NCBI RefSeq assembly: GCF_003259175.1
Contig: NZ_QGOK01000012.1
Coordinates: forward strand, 62,001 to 126,000
DNA from: Marinomonas shanghaiensis
Lineage (GTDB): Bacteria > Pseudomonadota > Gammaproteobacteria > Pseudomonadales > Marinomonadaceae
Length of the DNA stretch: 64,000 bases
Reading direction: 5' to 3'
Under the pieces are notes generated by a model. The model was not told the DNA's origin and ran no database searches. It saw nothing but the letters and a program-made list of their open reading frames with translations. A program made the translations under genes and the position numbers. Within the stretch, counting starts at the first letter, position 1. Every line of letters begins with the position of its first letter. Below are positions 7,657 to 16,929 of this stretch, one piece after another.

Positions 7657-8535
7657 CTATTTTTCCCAAGAGCTGCCGGCACCCGCCGTGATCGCTTGAT
7701 ATTGATCAGGGCGGCGATCTCTAAACAGTCCAAAAGATCGACGAGCCTTACGGATAGCCTCTAAATCATAGTCAGAATACAGAATCGTACTTTCGTCACG
7801 ACCCGCAACACACTTCATTGCTCCCATTTCATCCGTCATAAAAGAAGAGCCATAAAACTGAATAAAGCTATTTTCCCCTTCTTCTCGACCAACGCGGTTC
7901 GCTGCAATAACAGGCACCATGTTAGCGGCTGAATGCCCCTGCATGGTTCTTTGCCAATGATCCTTAGAATCCCATTCTGGGTAAGGAGGTTCTGATCCTA
8001 TAGCGGTAGGATAAAAAATCAGCTCTGCGCCTTTTAACGCCAATTCTCGAGCTAATTCAGGAAACCACTGATCCCAGCAAATACCACAACCGATACGACC
8101 AAACTGTGTGTCCCACACTTTCACACCAGTATTGCCAGGGGTAAAATAGTATTTTTCTTGATAACCTGGGCCATCAGGAATGTGCGTCTTACGGTACAAG
8201 TCCATGACGTCGCCATTCGCATCAATCATCACCAAAGAGTTATAAAACACATTACCATCACGCTCAAAAAAACTGATTGGCAATACAACACCAAGCTCTT
8301 TAGCAAGGCTGCTCATGGTTTTAATCGCTAAGCAATCATTAACGGGTTGAGCCCAATCAAAATAAGCGGGTTTCTGATCAATACAAAAATACGGCCCCAT
8401 AAACAATTCTTGCAACAGAATAATGTTCGCCTGATTGGCAGCGGCCTCTCTGACTTGCGCCACCGCGTTATCTAAATTTGCCTGAAAATCTGTACTGACC
8501 GCCATCTGAACGCAGGCCACTTTTACATTACTCAT
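7657..8535 (-). CDS. aguB: N-carbamoylputrescine amidase
   Basis: A 292-residue nitrilase-superfamily enzyme hydrolysing N-carbamoylputrescine to putrescine, CO2 and ammonia. The catalytic triad is visible as E43 (LLQELF), K116 (YRKTHIP) and C153 (GCGICWDQW), and MGPYFC and YPTAIGSEP are typical of the AguB group. Length matches Pseudomonas AguB. It is second in an operon behind speA, with a 49-base gap and a GGAGG site 9 nt before the ATG. SpeA makes agmatine; the agmatine deiminase AguA that would supply AguB's substrate is not in this window. The pairing with a decarboxylase points to polyamine synthesis and not agmatine catabolism. Confidence 0.94.
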   Translation of the reverse strand: MSNVKVACVQMAVSTDFQANLDNAVAQVREAAANQANIILLQELFMGPYFCIDQKPAYFDWAQPVNDCLAIKTMSSLAKELGVVLPISFFERDGNVFYNSLVMIDANGDVMDLYRKTHIPDGPGYQEKYYFTPGNTGVKVWDTQFGRIGCGICWDQWFPELARELALKGAELIFYPTAIGSEPPYPEWDSKDHWQRTMQGHSAANMVPVIAANRVGREEGENSFIQFYGSSFMTDEMGAMKCVAGRDESTILYSDYDLEAIRKARRSFGLFRDRRPDQYQAITAGAGSSWEK

Positions 8536-8584
8536 ACTCTACTACCTCCAAAATAATCCTGTACAACAAGCCAACATACTTATT

Positions 8585-10489
8585 TTATACTTGAGTCAAA
8601 TAGGTGGTGCCTGCTAAAACTTTTTTATACGTTGCCAGCAAAGTGACTTTTTCTTCTTGGCTTAGCGGGCTCGCAGCAATCTTATCTTCATAGCTTTTTA
8701 TTAATTCCAGTTCATTATAGCTAACCGATTTAAGTACATCCTGAACACTATCGCCTTTTAGCACATGATCAATTCTAAAACCGTCGTCTGTCAAATAAAC
8801 ATCCACAGAACAGGTATCACCAAAAAGATTATGCAAATCCCCTAGCGTTTCCTGATACGCACCCACTAAAAAGAACCCCATCAGATAATCTTCACCTTTT
8901 GGCGGTGGTGGTGGCAAAGGCAAAGAAGATTCAATACCTTGACCATCTACATAGCTGTACAAACAACCATCTGAGTCACAGGTCACGTCTTGGATTTTAC
9001 CGCGAAAGGACGGTGCTTGATCTAAGCCTTGTAAAGGCAACACTGGGAACAATTGATCGATGCCCCAAGCATCTGGCATGGACTGAAATACCGATAAGTT
9101 CACAAACAATTTTTCAGCTAAACGCTCGTTCAATTCGTCAATCACAGCGCGATGACCGCGATTACGATTATCTAAACGCGGTAACAAGTTTCGACATGCG
9201 GATAAAAATAAGTTTTCCGCTTGTGCCCTTTGCGACAGATTTAGCTGACCATGATTATAAAGCGTTAAACTATCATTAAAGTCATCAAGTAAATCATGGT
9301 AAATTTCAACTAGAGAGCGACTTTCTTCGTCATTCTGCCCTTTCAAGCTTTGATAACAAGCCCAAAGGCGTTGCAATTCAAGCTCGCTGTCCTCGGCAGG
9401 TTCTTCAATCGGTAAAAGCTCAGCACCGTGAGAGAATACATCTGCAATCATCATGGCATGATGAGCCGTAACCGCACGACCTGATTCAGAAATCAAATGA
9501 GGGTGTGGCAATTCATATTGTTCACAGACATTGTGGAAAGCAAACACCACATTATTAGCGTATTCCCCAATGCTGTAGTTTGCAGAAAAATCATTTTGAC
9601 AGCGAGTGCCTTCATAGTCGACACCCAAACCGCCACCTACATCGACCCACTTCACTTCGACACCCATTTGGTGAAGTTCTGCGTAGTAGCGAGCACACTC
9701 TTTTAAGCTGTTTTGAATATCACGAATACGGGTAATCTGTGAGCCTAAATGGAAATGAATAAGCTCAAGGCAATGCAACAAATCTAACTCACGTAGACGT
9801 TCGATAGCACGCAATAATTGCGATGTCGTTAATCCAAATTTCGATTTTTCACCACCACTGTTACCCCAGTGAGTGGTGCAAGTTGATGCCAAACGGATAC
9901 GAATACCAATACGAGGCTGAACCCCTATTTTGTCGGCTTCTTCTAAAATCCAATCGAGCTCGTGCATTTTTTCAACGACAATAAACACCTGATGACCCAT
10001 TTTTTCGGCCATCAAGGCAAGATGAATAAACTCACGGTCCTTATAACCATTACATACAATGATGCCATCGGCGTTTTTATGCATGGCTAACACAGCCATG
10101 AGTTCAGGCTTACTACCAGCCTCTAAACCCACAGTGGAGGCATTGTCTGGCTGACAGGCCGCAATTTCTTCTACCACACGACGCTGCTGATTGACTTTGA
10201 TTGGATACACAATGGCGTATTTTGCCTGATAATCGTAATGATCTATGGCCTGCTGAAACGAATTGGTAATTTTCTCTATACGCGAATGAAGAATATTCGG
10301 GAATCGGACCAAACAAGGATAAGGAATACCTTGTTGTTTTAGAGCCACTGAAAGCTCTGTTAGATCAATACTATTTTCCCTATCAGGTAACGCAATAGCA
10401 CGCCCTTTGTCGTTAATTGAAAAAAAACCACTGCTCCAATGGCCTACATTGTAAAGTTCCATCGAGTCTTTAATTGACCAAGGTTTCAT
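8585..10489 (-). CDS. speA: Biosynthetic arginine decarboxylase
   Basis: A 634-residue PLP enzyme of fold type III (alanine racemase-like barrel) that turns arginine into agmatine, the first step of the agmatine route to putrescine. The PLP lysine is K98 within YAIVYPIKVNQ; the barrel carries HFHLGSQ and the glycine-rich VDVGGGLGVDYEG; the C-terminal half has CDSDG and the GAYQETLGDLHNLFGDT stretch typical of SpeA. E. coli SpeA is 658 residues, so length is normal. It opens the speA-aguB operon, with a likely promoter at 10517-10544 and the lipA terminator just upstream. The ATG is preceded by GGAGATGAT. Confidence 0.96.
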   Translation of the reverse strand: MKPWSIKDSMELYNVGHWSSGFFSINDKGRAIALPDRENSIDLTELSVALKQQGIPYPCLVRFPNILHSRIEKITNSFQQAIDHYDYQAKYAIVYPIKVNQQRRVVEEIAACQPDNASTVGLEAGSKPELMAVLAMHKNADGIIVCNGYKDREFIHLALMAEKMGHQVFIVVEKMHELDWILEEADKIGVQPRIGIRIRLASTCTTHWGNSGGEKSKFGLTTSQLLRAIERLRELDLLHCLELIHFHLGSQITRIRDIQNSLKECARYYAELHQMGVEVKWVDVGGGLGVDYEGTRCQNDFSANYSIGEYANNVVFAFHNVCEQYELPHPHLISESGRAVTAHHAMMIADVFSHGAELLPIEEPAEDSELELQRLWACYQSLKGQNDEESRSLVEIYHDLLDDFNDSLTLYNHGQLNLSQRAQAENLFLSACRNLLPRLDNRNRGHRAVIDELNERLAEKLFVNLSVFQSMPDAWGIDQLFPVLPLQGLDQAPSFRGKIQDVTCDSDGCLYSYVDGQGIESSLPLPPPPPKGEDYLMGFFLVGAYQETLGDLHNLFGDTCSVDVYLTDDGFRIDHVLKGDSVQDVLKSVSYNELELIKSYEDKIAASPLSQEEKVTLLATYKKVLAGTTYLTQV

Positions 10490-10516
10490 ATCATCTCCAA
10501 AAGTCTAAATAACTAT

Positions 10517-10544
10517 AAAATAGCGGCTGTTTCTAATCAGACAA
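10517..10544 (-). promoter_or_regulatory. Possible speA promoter
   Basis: On the minus strand TTGTCT (10544-10539) and TATTTT (10522-10517) are separated by 16 nt, about 28 nt ahead of the speA ATG. This matches sigma70 boxes only moderately. Confidence 0.4.
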
Positions 10545-10591
10545 TCATAGTAAAACACGTACATGTTATACTTTTTAGATTGAGTTAAAAT

Positions 10592-10630
10592 AAAAAAAAG
10601 CGGTGCTAAGAAACCTCTTAACGCCGCTTT
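10592..10630 (-). terminator. lipA terminator
   Basis: Arms 10597-10611 and 10616-10630 pair over 15 bp with two G-T wobbles around a 4-nt loop. On the minus strand the stem runs straight into a long U run (bases 10598-10592). It lies 20 bases past the lipA stop and closes the long proA-lipA run. Confidence 0.85.
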
Positions 10631-10649
10631 ATTCTAACGAACGAACAAA

Positions 10650-11609
10650 TTAAGAAACGCGTTCACCATGGGCTTGCTTATCCGCATGGTACGACGAGCG
10701 GACCAAAGGACCACACGCAGCATGCTTAAAGCCTAGTTCTTTTGCCACTTGCTCATAGCGCGCAAACTCTTCAGGCGGCACAAAGCGAGCCATAGGAAAA
10801 TGATGCTTTGACGGCTGTAAGTATTGCCCGATTGTTAACATATCTACATTATGAGCTCGTAAATCTTTTAGCACTTCAACGATTTCTTCAAATGTCTCGC
10901 CCATACCAACCATCAAGCCTGATTTCGTTGGTACATCCGGACAACGATCTTTAAAGTTTTTCAAAAGATCTAAAGACCATTGATAGTCAGATCCAGGCCT
11001 TACTTGACGATATAAGCGAGGAATGGATTCTAAGTTATGGTTAAACACATCAGGTGGTGCTATTGAAAGCGTATCAATAGCCACTTCCATGCGACCACGG
11101 AAATCGGGCACCAATGTTTCGATTTCGATATTAGGGCTTTCTGCTCGTGTCTCTCTAATACAATCAACAAAATGCTGAGCACCACCATCACGCAAATCAT
11201 CACGATCCACAGAAGTGATTACCACATATTTCAATTTCATATCACGAATAGCCGCGGCCAATTCTTTCGGCTCATCCGCACTAAGCGGATTAGGTCGACC
11301 ATGTGCCACATCACAAAAAGGACAACGACGAGTACAAATTTCACCCATAATCATGAAGGTAGCAGTGCCATTACTGAAGCACTCACCCAAGTTTGGGCAA
11401 TTTGCTTCTTCGCATACGGAGGCAAGCTTATGCTCGCGTAGCGTTGCTTTGATACGAGCAATCTCCGGTGACGCTGGCATACGAACACGAAGCCAATCAG
11501 GCTTACGTGGTATCTCTTCTGTAGGAACAATTTTAATCGGGATACGCGCCATTTTATCGGCACCACGTAGTTTTTCCCCTTGGACAACGCGCTTGCGTTC
11601 TGCTGTCAT
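10650..11609 (-). CDS. lipA: Lipoyl synthase
   Basis: A 319-residue radical-SAM enzyme inserting two sulfurs into protein-bound octanoyl groups to form lipoate. Both [4Fe-4S] sites are visible: the auxiliary cluster motif C-x4-C-x5-C ([12 protein letters not shown], near residues 66-77) and the radical-SAM motif C-x3-C-x2-C (CTRRCPFC). The C-terminal RSSY motif that ligates the auxiliary cluster is present (VRSSYHAD). It sits one base after the lipB stop, so translation is probably coupled. Family length is about 320. The N terminus has an extra basic stretch before MARIPIK, and an internal Met at residue 20 could also serve as start. Confidence 0.97.
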   Translation of the reverse strand: MTAERKRVVQGEKLRGADKMARIPIKIVPTEEIPRKPDWLRVRMPASPEIARIKATLREHKLASVCEEANCPNLGECFSNGTATFMIMGEICTRRCPFCDVAHGRPNPLSADEPKELAAAIRDMKLKYVVITSVDRDDLRDGGAQHFVDCIRETRAESPNIEIETLVPDFRGRMEVAIDTLSIAPPDVFNHNLESIPRLYRQVRPGSDYQWSLDLLKNFKDRCPDVPTKSGLMVGMGETFEEIVEVLKDLRAHNVDMLTIGQYLQPSKHHFPMARFVPPEEFARYEQVAKELGFKHAACGPLVRSSYHADKQAHGERVS

Positions 11610-11610
11610 T

Positions 11611-12255
11611 CTATTTCCACCCTTGTTGGATAGCCGGATAACTATATCCGAGTTGCTCAGCCAGCTGATTCGCCAACTGAACCTTTACATTTGATAAAAT
11701 AGCGTCTTTGTTTAGACGCTTCATATCCACCATCTGCAAGCCTTGATAGCCGCATGGGTTGATACGATTAAATGGGGTGAGATCCATATCAACATTTAAG
11801 GCCAGTCCATGAAACGAACAGCCCCTACGAACACGCAATCCCAGCGAGGCAATTTTCTGCTCATTGACATAAACGCCTGGCGCATCAGGTTTTGGGTACG
11901 CTTCTATTGAGCTTTGAACTAAAGTGCCGACCACGGCATTCTCTAACACACTCACTAGATCTCGAACACCAATACCTAAGCGCTTTAAATCCACCATCAC
12001 ATAGGCCACTAATTGACCGGGCCCATGGTAGGTAACTTGTCCACCACGATCAACCTGAATAACAGGAATATCACCTGGAGCAAGAAGATGCTCTTCTTTG
12101 CCGGCTTGTCCTTGGGTAAACAAGGAGGGATGCTCTAACAACCAAATTTCATCAGCATCGTCTTTAGAACGAACCTGAGTAAATTGCTTCATCCTCTCCC
12201 ATGTTACAGCGTAATCGATCACGCCCAAATCACGGCAAATCAAATCACGCCCCAT
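11611..12255 (-). CDS. lipB: Octanoyl-ACP:protein octanoyltransferase
   Basis: A 214-residue transferase moving octanoate from acyl carrier protein to the lipoyl domains of dehydrogenases, giving the substrate of LipA. The [12 protein letters not shown] substrate loop, the lysine in [10 protein letters not shown] and the nucleophilic cysteine in INPCGY are all visible, the Lys/Cys pair being the catalytic dyad of the family. It begins directly after the ybeD-like stop codon and ends one base before lipA, a tightly packed ybeD-lipB-lipA block as in E. coli. Length is normal. Confidence 0.96.
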   Translation of the reverse strand: MGRDLICRDLGVIDYAVTWERMKQFTQVRSKDDADEIWLLEHPSLFTQGQAGKEEHLLAPGDIPVIQVDRGGQVTYHGPGQLVAYVMVDLKRLGIGVRDLVSVLENAVVGTLVQSSIEAYPKPDAPGVYVNEQKIASLGLRVRRGCSFHGLALNVDMDLTPFNRINPCGYQGLQMVDMKRLNKDAILSNVKVQLANQLAEQLGYSYPAIQQGWK

Positions 12256-12561
12256 TTACATGACCATCTTAACGGCATCAATTGACATCAAATCTCGATG
12301 TAATGCCGATAATTGATTTTCACTTTGAGCCACAATGCGAAAACTAAAGCTTACAAAGCGTCCTTTACTAGAGCGATTTGTATTCTCAGCTTTAGTGTCC
12401 ATCTCTGGCGCGTGAACAAGCAAACACTCCGTAATCTTTGCATGAACATCATCAACATCAAGTGAAACGACCTTGATAACATAATTTTCGCAAGGAAACT
12501 CTATTTTAGGTGCATCCGCCGTTTTTTCAGCTTGATCACCATTTTTTGTAATTAGCGCCAT
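12256..12561 (-). CDS. ybeD: YbeD/DUF493 small protein
   Basis: A 101-residue protein of the DUF493 (YbeD) family, which has an ACT-like alpha/beta fold and no settled function. The FPCENYVIKVV start strand, the SSKGRFVSFSFRIVA centre and the LHRDLMSIDAVKMVM end are the usual conserved blocks. It lies between dacA (30 bases upstream) and lipB (adjacent), the same place as E. coli ybeD. An N-terminal extension of about 20 polar residues precedes the core. Confidence 0.9.
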   Translation of the reverse strand: MALITKNGDQAEKTADAPKIEFPCENYVIKVVSLDVDDVHAKITECLLVHAPEMDTKAENTNRSSKGRFVSFSFRIVAQSENQLSALHRDLMSIDAVKMVM

Positions 12562-12591
12562 TAATTCAATCTACCATTCACCTATTGGGGC

Positions 12592-13746
12592 TTAAAACAA
12601 GTTCATAAAGAAAAGTTTAATTTTATCAAACATTCGCTTGAAGAAACCACCTTCTTCTACTGCTTCCAACGCAACCACTGGGCGTTCTAGCAAAACATTA
12701 CCTTCTGTGCCTACCGTGATCTTACCAAGCACATCGCCTACCGCGATTGGTGCAACGATCTCCGGCTGCATGTCCAGCGTTGCAGTCATAGCGTCACTTT
12801 GCTGACGAGGCATAGTGACCAGAACATCTTCGGCAAAGCCAACTTTCACACTAGACTGGCTACCACCCCAAACTTGGGCATTATTCACCACTTGACCACG
12901 GCTGTAGAGTTTACGAGTTTCATAATATCTAAAACCAAAGTCTAATAATTTTTGCGCTTCTGCGGCACGAGCTGCATCTGATTTGGTCCCCATTACCACT
13001 GTAATCAAACGCGTTCCATTACGTACTGCCGATGCCGCCAAGCAATAACCCGCCGCTTCTGTGTGTCCCGTTTTCAAGCCATCAACAGTTTTGTCACGCC
13101 ATAACAGACGGTTACGGTTAGGCTGACGAATATCGTTGTAGACAAACTCTTTTTCAGCGTACATGGTGTAGTTTTCTGGAAACTGCAGGATTGTCGCGCG
13201 GGATATTTTTGCAATATCATGAGCACTTGAATAATGATCTTCTGCAGGAAAACCTGTCGAATTGACAAAGTGCGTGTTGGTCATGCCCAGCAACTGAGCG
13301 TGCTGGTTCATCAAATCAGCAAAAGCCGACTCACTGCCAGCGATGTACTCGGCTGCTGCCACACTCGCGTCATTACCTGATTGAATGATGATACCGCGCA
13401 ACAAATCTTCTATAGAAACTTGCGTCCCTTCACGTATGAACATACGTGAACCTTCCATACGCCACGCATTTTCACTCACCGTCACTTTATCTTGCAAAGA
13501 CAAGTTTCCACGAGCAAGTTCATACTCAACAATATAAGCCGTCATCAATTTAGTCAGACTCGCTGGCGGCAAAGCCTCATCAGCGTTGTGCGCTACTAAG
13601 ACATCACCAGTATAGGCATCCATCAAAATATAACTACTTGCTGATAACTGGGGAGGCGTCGGTATCAACGCAGGTGCAGCGAATACAGAGCCGCCAATAA
13701 AGCCAAACACGAGGGATAAAGTAACCAGAAGTTTTTTCATACTCAA
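12592..13746 (-). CDS. dacA: D-alanyl-D-alanine carboxypeptidase (PBP5 type)
   Basis: A 384-residue low-molecular-mass penicillin-binding protein that trims pentapeptide side chains of peptidoglycan in the periplasm. A signal peptide ends near AFA at residues 20-24. The three active-site motifs are S63-x-x-K66 (SLTK), S123-G124-N125 and K225-T226-G227. A beta-rich PBP5 C-terminal domain (about 290-365) is followed by an amphipathic helix with KRMFDKIKLFF that anchors the enzyme to the inner membrane. The gene lies in the elongation cluster after rlpA, 75 bases away. Length agrees with PBP5/PBP6. Confidence 0.96.
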   Translation of the reverse strand: MSMKKLLVTLSLVFGFIGGSVFAAPALIPTPPQLSASSYILMDAYTGDVLVAHNADEALPPASLTKLMTAYIVEYELARGNLSLQDKVTVSENAWRMEGSRMFIREGTQVSIEDLLRGIIIQSGNDASVAAAEYIAGSESAFADLMNQHAQLLGMTNTHFVNSTGFPAEDHYSSAHDIAKISRATILQFPENYTMYAEKEFVYNDIRQPNRNRLLWRDKTVDGLKTGHTEAAGYCLAASAVRNGTRLITVVMGTKSDAARAAEAQKLLDFGFRYYETRKLYSRGQVVNNAQVWGGSQSSVKVGFAEDVLVTMPRQQSDAMTATLDMQPEIVAPIAVGDVLGKITVGTEGNVLLERPVVALEAVEEGGFFKRMFDKIKLFFMNLF

Positions 13747-13821
13747 AAATATCGTCTTCTTAAAAATGTTGGTGAATAATACTAGAGCATTCTATGAATC
13801 TCTAGCCCAAACAAAATAGCA

Positions 13822-14766
13822 CTAAGGCAATAAAGCTACCCTTACTGGGCTACCAAAACCTTCTTGCTGTAATTTTTGTTGCCATTCGGCCAGAGAACCT
13901 TGGCTTTCAAAAGGTCCAGCCAAAACTTTATACAAGCCGTCATCCTGCTTATGAATGGTGACTTTAATACTGGTATCAAACGCCTCAAAGAGACGCTGCT
14001 TTAGTTTGTTCGCCGATTCTTCTGCACTGAAAGCACCAACTTGAAGATGGGAAAAAACTATATCAGATGATGCGCTTGTGGACCCTTTTGACAAGGACGA
14101 AACCGTAGGCAAAGCCTTAGCTGGCAAGCTTTTCAATGGTTTGGTTTGCGTTTCAAGAACGGCTTTAGAGGGGCGATAAACATCACCTTTTGCGGGTGTG
14201 ATTGCCTCAACTCTAACCCGTGCGACGCCTTTCTTGTGATAGTCCAATCGTGCCGCTGCGGCATAAGAAAGATCAATCAAACGGTCCCCATGAAACGGCC
14301 CCCTATCATTGACTCGCACTATAACAGAACGATGATTATCGAGATTTGTCACTTTGACATAAGTGGGTAGTGGCAGCGATTTGTGTGCTGCGGAAAAGCC
14401 ATACATGTCATATGTTTCCCCATTTGACGTCTTATGTCCATGGAATTTATTGCCATACCAAGAGGCTTTACCTTCTGCAACGTAACCCTGAGCGGAAGCC
14501 ATCACCCAGTACTGATTCCCCCAAACTTCATAAGGACTCTTGTTTCCGCCTCGACTTTTTGGCTCCCACTTGGGTACCGGCTCAGGAATATGATCGGTAT
14601 TAAAATCCCCAGTCGGACCATGATCTTGCAATATAGTATAGCGCCCTCCACCAGACGCTTTCTCATAGTCAATTTCATCTTTCCCAAGCACATGACGCGT
14701 ACTCATACACCCATTCAATACTAGCAAGCTTAAGCCAGCAACAAATAGCATATTAATGATTTTCAT
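13822..14766 (-). CDS. rlpA: RlpA septal-ring lytic transglycosylase lipoprotein
   Basis: A 314-residue outer-membrane lipoprotein: the lipobox LNGC puts the acylated Cys at 20. A double-psi beta-barrel covers about residues 97-190 (GKASWYGNKFHG, DRGPFHGDRLIDLS) and a SPOR domain fills about 232-312, with the LQVGAFS start strand. In Pseudomonas RlpA cleaves denuded glycan strands and goes to division sites through SPOR. The catalytic aspartate/histidine region of the barrel looks intact. The ATG lies inside the end of mltB (14-base overlap), pointing to coupled translation. Confidence 0.95.
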   Translation of the reverse strand: MKIINMLFVAGLSLLVLNGCMSTRHVLGKDEIDYEKASGGGRYTILQDHGPTGDFNTDHIPEPVPKWEPKSRGGNKSPYEVWGNQYWVMASAQGYVAEGKASWYGNKFHGHKTSNGETYDMYGFSAAHKSLPLPTYVKVTNLDNHRSVIVRVNDRGPFHGDRLIDLSYAAAARLDYHKKGVARVRVEAITPAKGDVYRPSKAVLETQTKPLKSLPAKALPTVSSLSKGSTSASSDIVFSHLQVGAFSAEESANKLKQRLFEAFDTSIKVTIHKQDDGLYKVLAGPFESQGSLAEWQQKLQQEGFGSPVRVALLP

Positions 14767-15811
14767 AGCTACCTATACTCTCAGCGAGTTCCAATACCGA
14801 CATGGCATATCGCCTACTAGGGTTGTAATCCATAATGGTAAAAAAGTTCTTATAACCTAACCAGTAAGACATCTCTTCAGGCCCTGTTCTCAAAGCAATT
14901 AAACCTGTTTTTTGAGGTATAAAAGACTGAGTCGGCAACACATTCAGTGCTGACCAAGCGACCATATCTTTACTCGGTTCTCTACCACGATTAATTTCAT
15001 CTTTTACTAACTCGGGATCGCCAACAGAGGCCATCACGAACCAAGGCTGATCTTTCTGCCAACCATGATGCTTAAGATAATTAGCAACGCTCCCTATCGC
15101 ATCTGCATCAGAACCCCATAAATCGATATGACCATTTCTGTCGTAGTCTATAGCCAATTTTTGATAGTTACTGGGCATAAACTGCACCATTCCCATCGCC
15201 CCACTATATGACCCCTTTGTTTCCCCAATGTTCCATCCTTCTTGACGCGCTAATAATAAATACGCTTCAAGTTCACTCTGGAAGTAGACTTTACGTCTGG
15301 GATAATCAAAAGCAAGCGTCGTGAGAGAGGTAAAAACATCTCTAGACCCCGTAATACGTCCGTAATATGTTTCCACACCAATAAGAGCAACAATAACATA
15401 TGGGTCAACGCCAAACTCCTGTTCAGCTTTTCGTAACCAATCAGCGTTTCGTTGTGCGTAGTGATAGCCTAACTTAGCCCTTTCTTCGTTCACAAAACGC
15501 GTTTTATATTCATAATAGGGTATTAATACTTCAGGCTGGTTATCGGATTTTTCTATTACTTTTGGACGCACTTTAATGCGAGAAAAAGCCAATTCCAAAC
15601 GTTTTCTATCGTAATTATGCTCTTTTACGAGACGGTCAATAAAAATCTGAACCTCTGGGTTACCCGCGTAAGAATCTGCCCATTCTGCTGGCATATCTTC
15701 CAAAAGCGCTTCACTAACGCCAGAACTTAAAGGCAACTCCGAATGATCCACACTACTACACGCAGTTAGACCAAGCGTTAAAAATACCACTACAGCTTGC
15801 TTAATCATCAT
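14753..15811 (-). CDS. mltB: Membrane-bound lytic murein transglycosylase B
   Basis: A 352-residue lipoprotein (lipobox GLTAC, Cys18) that cuts the MurNAc-GlcNAc bond with formation of 1,6-anhydroMurNAc. The catalytic glutamate is E147 in LIGVETYYG, followed by the conserved GRITGSRDVFTSLTTLAFDYPRR block and GAMGMVQFMPSNY. Length is close to E. coli MltB (361). It overlaps rodA by the four-base ATGA and overlaps rlpA, inside the mrdA-rodA-mltB-rlpA-dacA block common in pseudomonads and relatives. Confidence 0.96.
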   Translation of the reverse strand: MMIKQAVVVFLTLGLTACSSVDHSELPLSSGVSEALLEDMPAEWADSYAGNPEVQIFIDRLVKEHNYDRKRLELAFSRIKVRPKVIEKSDNQPEVLIPYYEYKTRFVNEERAKLGYHYAQRNADWLRKAEQEFGVDPYVIVALIGVETYYGRITGSRDVFTSLTTLAFDYPRRKVYFQSELEAYLLLARQEGWNIGETKGSYSGAMGMVQFMPSNYQKLAIDYDRNGHIDLWGSDADAIGSVANYLKHHGWQKDQPWFVMASVGDPELVKDEINRGREPSKDMVAWSALNVLPTQSFIPQKTGLIALRTGPEEMSYWLGYKNFFTIMDYNPSRRYAMSVLELAESIGSYENH

Positions 15812-16929
15812 CTCGCTCTTTTATGTGTTTGTACTGACATTAAAATTCCGAATGTCGCCATGATAGTAATAATAGAGGTACCACCATAACTGACCAGAGG
15901 TAAGGGTACCCCAACAACTGGCAGAATACCTGATACCATGCCAATATTTACAAACATGTAAACAAAAAAAGTCAGTGTCAAACTGCCTGCTAACAAGCGC
16001 GCGTAATTATCCTCAGCATTCGCTGCAATATATAAGCCCCGAGCAATAACAAGACAATAAGCCAGAATCAAAACACCGCAGCCCAGCATGCCGAACTCTT
16101 CAGCCAAAACAGCAATGATAAAGTCTGTGTGGCTTTCAGGTAAAAAATCCAACTGAGCCTGCGTTCCTTCTAAAAAACCTTTACCGTACAGACCGCCAGA
16201 CCCAATCGCTGTTTTGGACTGAATAATGTTCCAACCAGATCCAAGCGGATCACTCTCAGGATTCAAAAAGGTCAATACTCGCTGACGTTGGTACTCGCGC
16301 ATAAACTGCCACAATATATAACCAGCGATAGGCGCCAAAGCTGCTGCACCAATAATATAACGCCAGCCAAGCCCAGCTAGAAAAAGGACAAAAACCCCAG
16401 AAACAGCCACCAGCAAAGAGGTCCCCAAATCTGGCTGTTTAGCAACCAATACCACAGGAAGAGCAATGAGCACCATCACGGTGACGATTTGTTTAAAACT
16501 CGGCGGCAGCTGCTTATCAGAAAAGTACCATGCAATCATCATAGGCATAACTATTTTCATAATTTCTGAAGGCTGAAAACGCAAGCCTCCAGGCAAAGCC
16601 AACCAACGCTGAGCCCCCTTCGCCCCCACACCAAATAACAACACGCAAATCAATAATATCGTAAGAAAAATAAACAATGCAGGCGAGGCTCGACGCATAT
16701 ATTTAGGAGGTAACTGCGCCAGCACTAAACATACCAACATACCCACAGTTAACCGAAACACCTGCCGCTCAACCATGGCCACATCTTGCCCTGAAGCGGA
16801 GTACAAAATAACTAAGCCCCCGGCAATCAGCAACAACAAAGAGCCAAGCAATAAGATATCAACATGAACCAAAAGCCATAAACGCGCGTTGGTAAAGGAT
16901 ATTGCCCTGCGGTAAAAACTATCCTTCAT
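15808..16929 (-). CDS. rodA: Rod-shape glycosyltransferase RodA
   Basis: A 373-residue SEDS-family inner-membrane protein with about ten transmembrane helices, polymerising lipid II into glycan strands during lateral-wall growth together with PBP2. Family marks are the QPDLGTSLLVAVSG stretch with the catalytic Asp, PESHTDFIIAVLAEEFG, and the closing GVPLPLVSYGGTSI. Length matches E. coli RodA (370). It overlaps mrdA by 11 bases and mltB by four, so the elongasome pair is translated from one message. Confidence 0.97.
   Translation of the reverse strand: MKDSFYRRAISFTNARLWLLVHVDILLLGSLLLLIAGGLVILYSASGQDVAMVERQVFRLTVGMLVCLVLAQLPPKYMRRASPALFIFLTILLICVLLFGVGAKGAQRWLALPGGLRFQPSEIMKIVMPMMIAWYFSDKQLPPSFKQIVTVMVLIALPVVLVAKQPDLGTSLLVAVSGVFVLFLAGLGWRYIIGAAALAPIAGYILWQFMREYQRQRVLTFLNPESDPLGSGWNIIQSKTAIGSGGLYGKGFLEGTQAQLDFLPESHTDFIIAVLAEEFGMLGCGVLILAYCLVIARGLYIAANAEDNYARLLAGSLTLTFFVYMFVNIGMVSGILPVVGVPLPLVSYGGTSIITIMATFGILMSVQTHKRAR

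Noticed and set aside
11172-11694. Plus-strand open frames opposite lipA and lipB (89 and 159 codons)
   Set aside because: Antisense to lipA/lipB, no motif, no ribosome site.
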